A DNA stretch of 64,000 bases from Rotaria socialis (Eukaryota > Rotifera > Eurotatoria > Philodinida > Philodinidae), in assembly GCA_905331475.1 (NCBI GenBank), contig CAJNYU010000683.1:124001-188000 (forward strand), read 5' to 3'. Shown one piece after another: positions 61,508-64,000 of this stretch; position 1 is the stretch's first letter, and the number at the start of each line of letters is the position of its first letter. The notes under the pieces were generated by a model. It did no database searches. It was not told the DNA's origin and saw nothing but the letters and a program-made list of their open reading frames with translations. Made by a program: the position numbers and the translations under genes.

Positions 61508-62656
61508 ATGGCAAATTTAACTTACACGATCAATATTACTAAAAACGATGCATTTACTCTTTCACCAGTGACTTATTATTATATTTTATTGGGAAATCGA
61601 ATTGGTACAATACTCTATTCGATTATCTATATTTTAGGATTTGTCGGTAATGCGTTTGCATTTATTACATTTTCCAATTCCCGTATGCGTCTCATATCAA
61701 GTAGTATATTTCTACTAATACTTTCCATAAGCGATACAATTGCCCTTATAACCTCCCTATGGTTCTTTTTGGGCGATGCATTTTCTATTCAATTGCAAAA
61801 TTATTCGGCACTTGCATGTCGTTTTCGTACATTTTTTGCGTATGTTTTTATGGATTTATCATCCTGGTGTCTAGCCGGTTTAGCACTAGATCGTTTCCTG
61901 CGTACTGAAATACCGTTGCGTGCTAGAATAATATGTACGCCACGCAATGCAATGATAATGATATCAATATGTTTTCTTGTTCTATGTGGTATAAATGGAC
62001 ACTATTTTTCTCCCGGTATAGGGCAAGAACGAGGTGGAAATCGAACAACAGCACATTGCTTAGAAAATCGTGATGAATTTCCAAAATATTATTATTTTTA
62101 CAAAATAATTTGGCCAAAAATTGATATGATTATTTTTTGTTTTCTACCTGCTTGTATTATGATATTTTGTAATGTACGCATTATTCATATTCTTCGACGA
62201 AATCGTCATCATTGTGAAAGTCAAGGACATGAAAATGAAAAAATTAAAATAACAAATATTCAACAAGCACTAAACGGTAATAGTCCAAAAAGGAAAAATC
62301 AATCACGTCGAAAAGCAATCGAACGACAAATGTCATTAATAATGTCATATTGTGTCGTTATTTTTCTTTGTACAACCGTGCCTGTTACAATTTATCTTAT
62401 TTTTATTGAGCAATTTGTTGTCCATCATCCAAATCTAGCACGTAATAATGTATATTATATATTCGCATTTCGTCTGCTTCGTGCAATAATGTACGTACAT
62501 TTTGCTTCGAATTTTTATTTGTATTGTTTAACAAGTAGAATATTTCGTGATGAATTTTTAAAAACGATAACTTGTCGAAGATACATTATTAAAGAAAGTC
62601 TAGACGATGGAACAAGTTTAGGATTGAATAAAATAGGTGAAATATCAACTGTGTAA
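61508..62656 (+). CDS. Rhodopsin-class GPCR, peptide-receptor-like
   Basis: Intronless, 382 aa. The N-terminus has two N-glycosylation sites (NLT, NIT). Class A marks: GFVGNAF in TM1 (N48), LSISD in TM2 (D76), Cys104 at the start of TM3 and Cys184 in the second extracellular loop for the disulfide, LDRF instead of DRY (128-130), and a TM7 end FYLYCLTS in place of NPxxY followed by a basic helix 8 (IFRDEFLK). TM6 lacks CWxP. The third intracellular loop is basic and ~65 residues long. The pattern resembles FMRFamide/neuropeptide-type receptors found in large numbers in rotifers; ligand unknown. It is a different subfamily from its upstream neighbour, so the pair is not a simple tandem duplicate. 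The reading frame and seven helices are complete. Confidence 0.88.
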   Translation: MANLTYTINITKNDAFTLSPVTYYYILLGNRIGTILYSIIYILGFVGNAFAFITFSNSRMRLISSSIFLLILSISDTIALITSLWFFLGDAFSIQLQNYSALACRFRTFFAYVFMDLSSWCLAGLALDRFLRTEIPLRARIICTPRNAMIMISICFLVLCGINGHYFSPGIGQERGGNRTTAHCLENRDEFPKYYYFYKIIWPKIDMIIFCFLPACIMIFCNVRIIHILRRNRHHCESQGHENEKIKITNIQQALNGNSPKRKNQSRRKAIERQMSLIMSYCVVIFLCTTVPVTIYLIFIEQFVVHHPNLARNNVYYIFAFRLLRAIMYVHFASNFYLYCLTSRIFRDEFLKTITCRRYIIKESLDDGTSLGLNKIGEISTV

Positions 62657-64000
62657 TGGCGGATTTCATTGGATATGCTAATAAAAATGTCATATTATGA
62701 CATTCAACACAATTGTATTAGAACAATCGACGAATTATATAAGTTACATATATAATGATCATCAAAATAAGAAAAACACTAAGAATATGATCTGTATGGC
62801 TCATTAGCATGTTCATGAAGCAGAAATAAAACAATTTTTTTCTTCTATCGTCTGTCGAGTATCACACTTCATAAAAAAACAAAAAAAATATTTATGTTAC
62901 TCTGACTTAAAATGGATATTCCTGTTTTTATCTTTACTATTCGCTTTCAAACAGTACTTACATAAATTATATTATTTTTCTATAAGACAGATAGATAAAT
63001 CACAAAATCTTCGTGTTTTCCTTTTTATATGTTGTTCATTGTTGTTTTCAATATTTCAATAAATTAAAAATAACATTATGTTATATCAACACAGCAAAAT
63101 CAAAAATGTTTATGATGAAAAGCAACTGTGCCCAACTATTGATTCTTTCCAGAATAGAATACACAATTTAACGAAATCTATACTAATTATGTATCAGGAT
63201 GCGCTTATTTATTCGAGAGAGATTTTATTCTGAATTTGTTCATTGCGTATAGATGTGTAATGAATTATTAACTTACTTATTTAACACAAATCGAATAGAA
63301 CATTCAGTCGGTTCGTTTTCATTTTGACTATATTGAATTAATAAAAGATTTTGTTTTTGATCTCCACAAATACTGATTCAGGATCATCACGCTTTTAAGT
63401 TAAAAAAAAGAGTTTTTGTACTCATCCTTAAGCATATACTTTCAATTCCATCGGGAAATAGGCGTCTATTTCCTAATGGCGAATGAGGAAATAAGAAAAT
63501 TAATCTTAAAAATATACTTAGCAGACATGAAAATGAACATTCAAGATTAGAAAATAAATTAATCTATGCTTCAAAATGCAAGTATGTCTATTGACGATAA
63601 TCATACATCGCAGCGCTTGTCAGGATTCCAGCGAAAAAATTATTTGCAAAAGACGTGCCCTCGGGATTTATCAGAACACTGAGGTGTGTGACAATAATTG
63701 ACATACAAAGCGAGTCTTTTTTTTTGTTTCTCGTCATTTGACAAGTCATTCAATGGAAAACATAGATAACAACTAAATAAGATTGATGACTGATATTGTT
63801 TTGATCGACGACAGCAAAGTACTACATCATACAACAATATTTTCTTTCTTTGCCGAAACTTTTTATTTTTGTCCTTTCGATCGCAAAATAGAAAATCTAT
63901 AAAGTGCAATCATTCATGAATGATGCTACCAAAGAAACTTCTTTGAAAAGGACATACTGCTCTATAAGTTATTACAATAGAATTATATTGTAATTTCCAA
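62657..64000. other. Intergenic to the window end
   Basis: AT-rich. The minus-strand frame at 63640-63909 has no recognisable features. Confidence 0.55.

Overview
The window is AT-rich animal DNA, most likely from a bdelloid rotifer. This is inferred, not proven. Reasons: spliceosomal introns mostly of 48-66 nt; splice acceptors sitting just before several start codons, as expected for spliced-leader trans-splicing; degenerate TGTGGG-type telomere-like tracts (the bdelloid telomere motif); an ADP-ribosyltransferase/TPR gene of a type expanded in bdelloids; and an OPT oligopeptide transporter, a family otherwise found in fungi, plants and microbes. No rRNA, tRNA, CRISPR array or prokaryotic operon was seen.

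Layout. 2-1000: 3' part of an ACSF2-like acyl-CoA ligase. 1.0-4.5 kb: a 235-bp hAT-type MITE with a perfect 8-bp target duplication and three copies of a retroposon-like repeat with telomere-like tails. 4.5-7.0 kb: ART-TPR gene. 7.6-10.6 kb: nine-exon OPT transporter. 13.4-18.1 kb: a small hypothetical gene followed 78 bp later by MCM4 (15 exons, 865 aa). 19.2-20.1 kb: intronless SDR reductase. 21.3-22.6 kb: two TIR elements. 24.1-25.3 kb: an apparently broken MLKL-N-terminal-like gene. 26.4-27.7 kb: BCKDK/PDK-type mitochondrial kinase. 29.2-31.6 kb: ZDHHC1/11-type palmitoyltransferase. 33.2-34.9 kb: decayed copy of a mucin-like gene with a hAT remnant beside it. 35.9-41.3 kb: repeat-rich stretch with an assembly gap and a single-N join. 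41.5-42.3 kb: the intact mucin-like paralogue. 44.2-48.3 kb (minus): a compact ARID1/BAF250 homologue. 48.3-59.0 kb: gene-poor, with inverted repeats, a second gap and several MITEs. 59.1-62.7 kb: two different rhodopsin-type GPCR genes.

The host genes are unrelated housekeeping, signalling and transport genes, with no sign of a shared pathway. The only candidate operon is the hypothetical gene plus MCM4.

The most unusual signal is in the repeats. At least six short TIR elements, using different TIRs and target-duplication lengths, have interiors built almost wholly from one short motif repeated in both orientations. One of them (57191-57440) sits in one arm of a foldback whose other arm preserves the empty site, which fixes its ends and TA target duplication exactly. 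Exon models were assembled by eye from splice consensus and reading-frame continuity; coding lengths divide by three in every multi-exon model.
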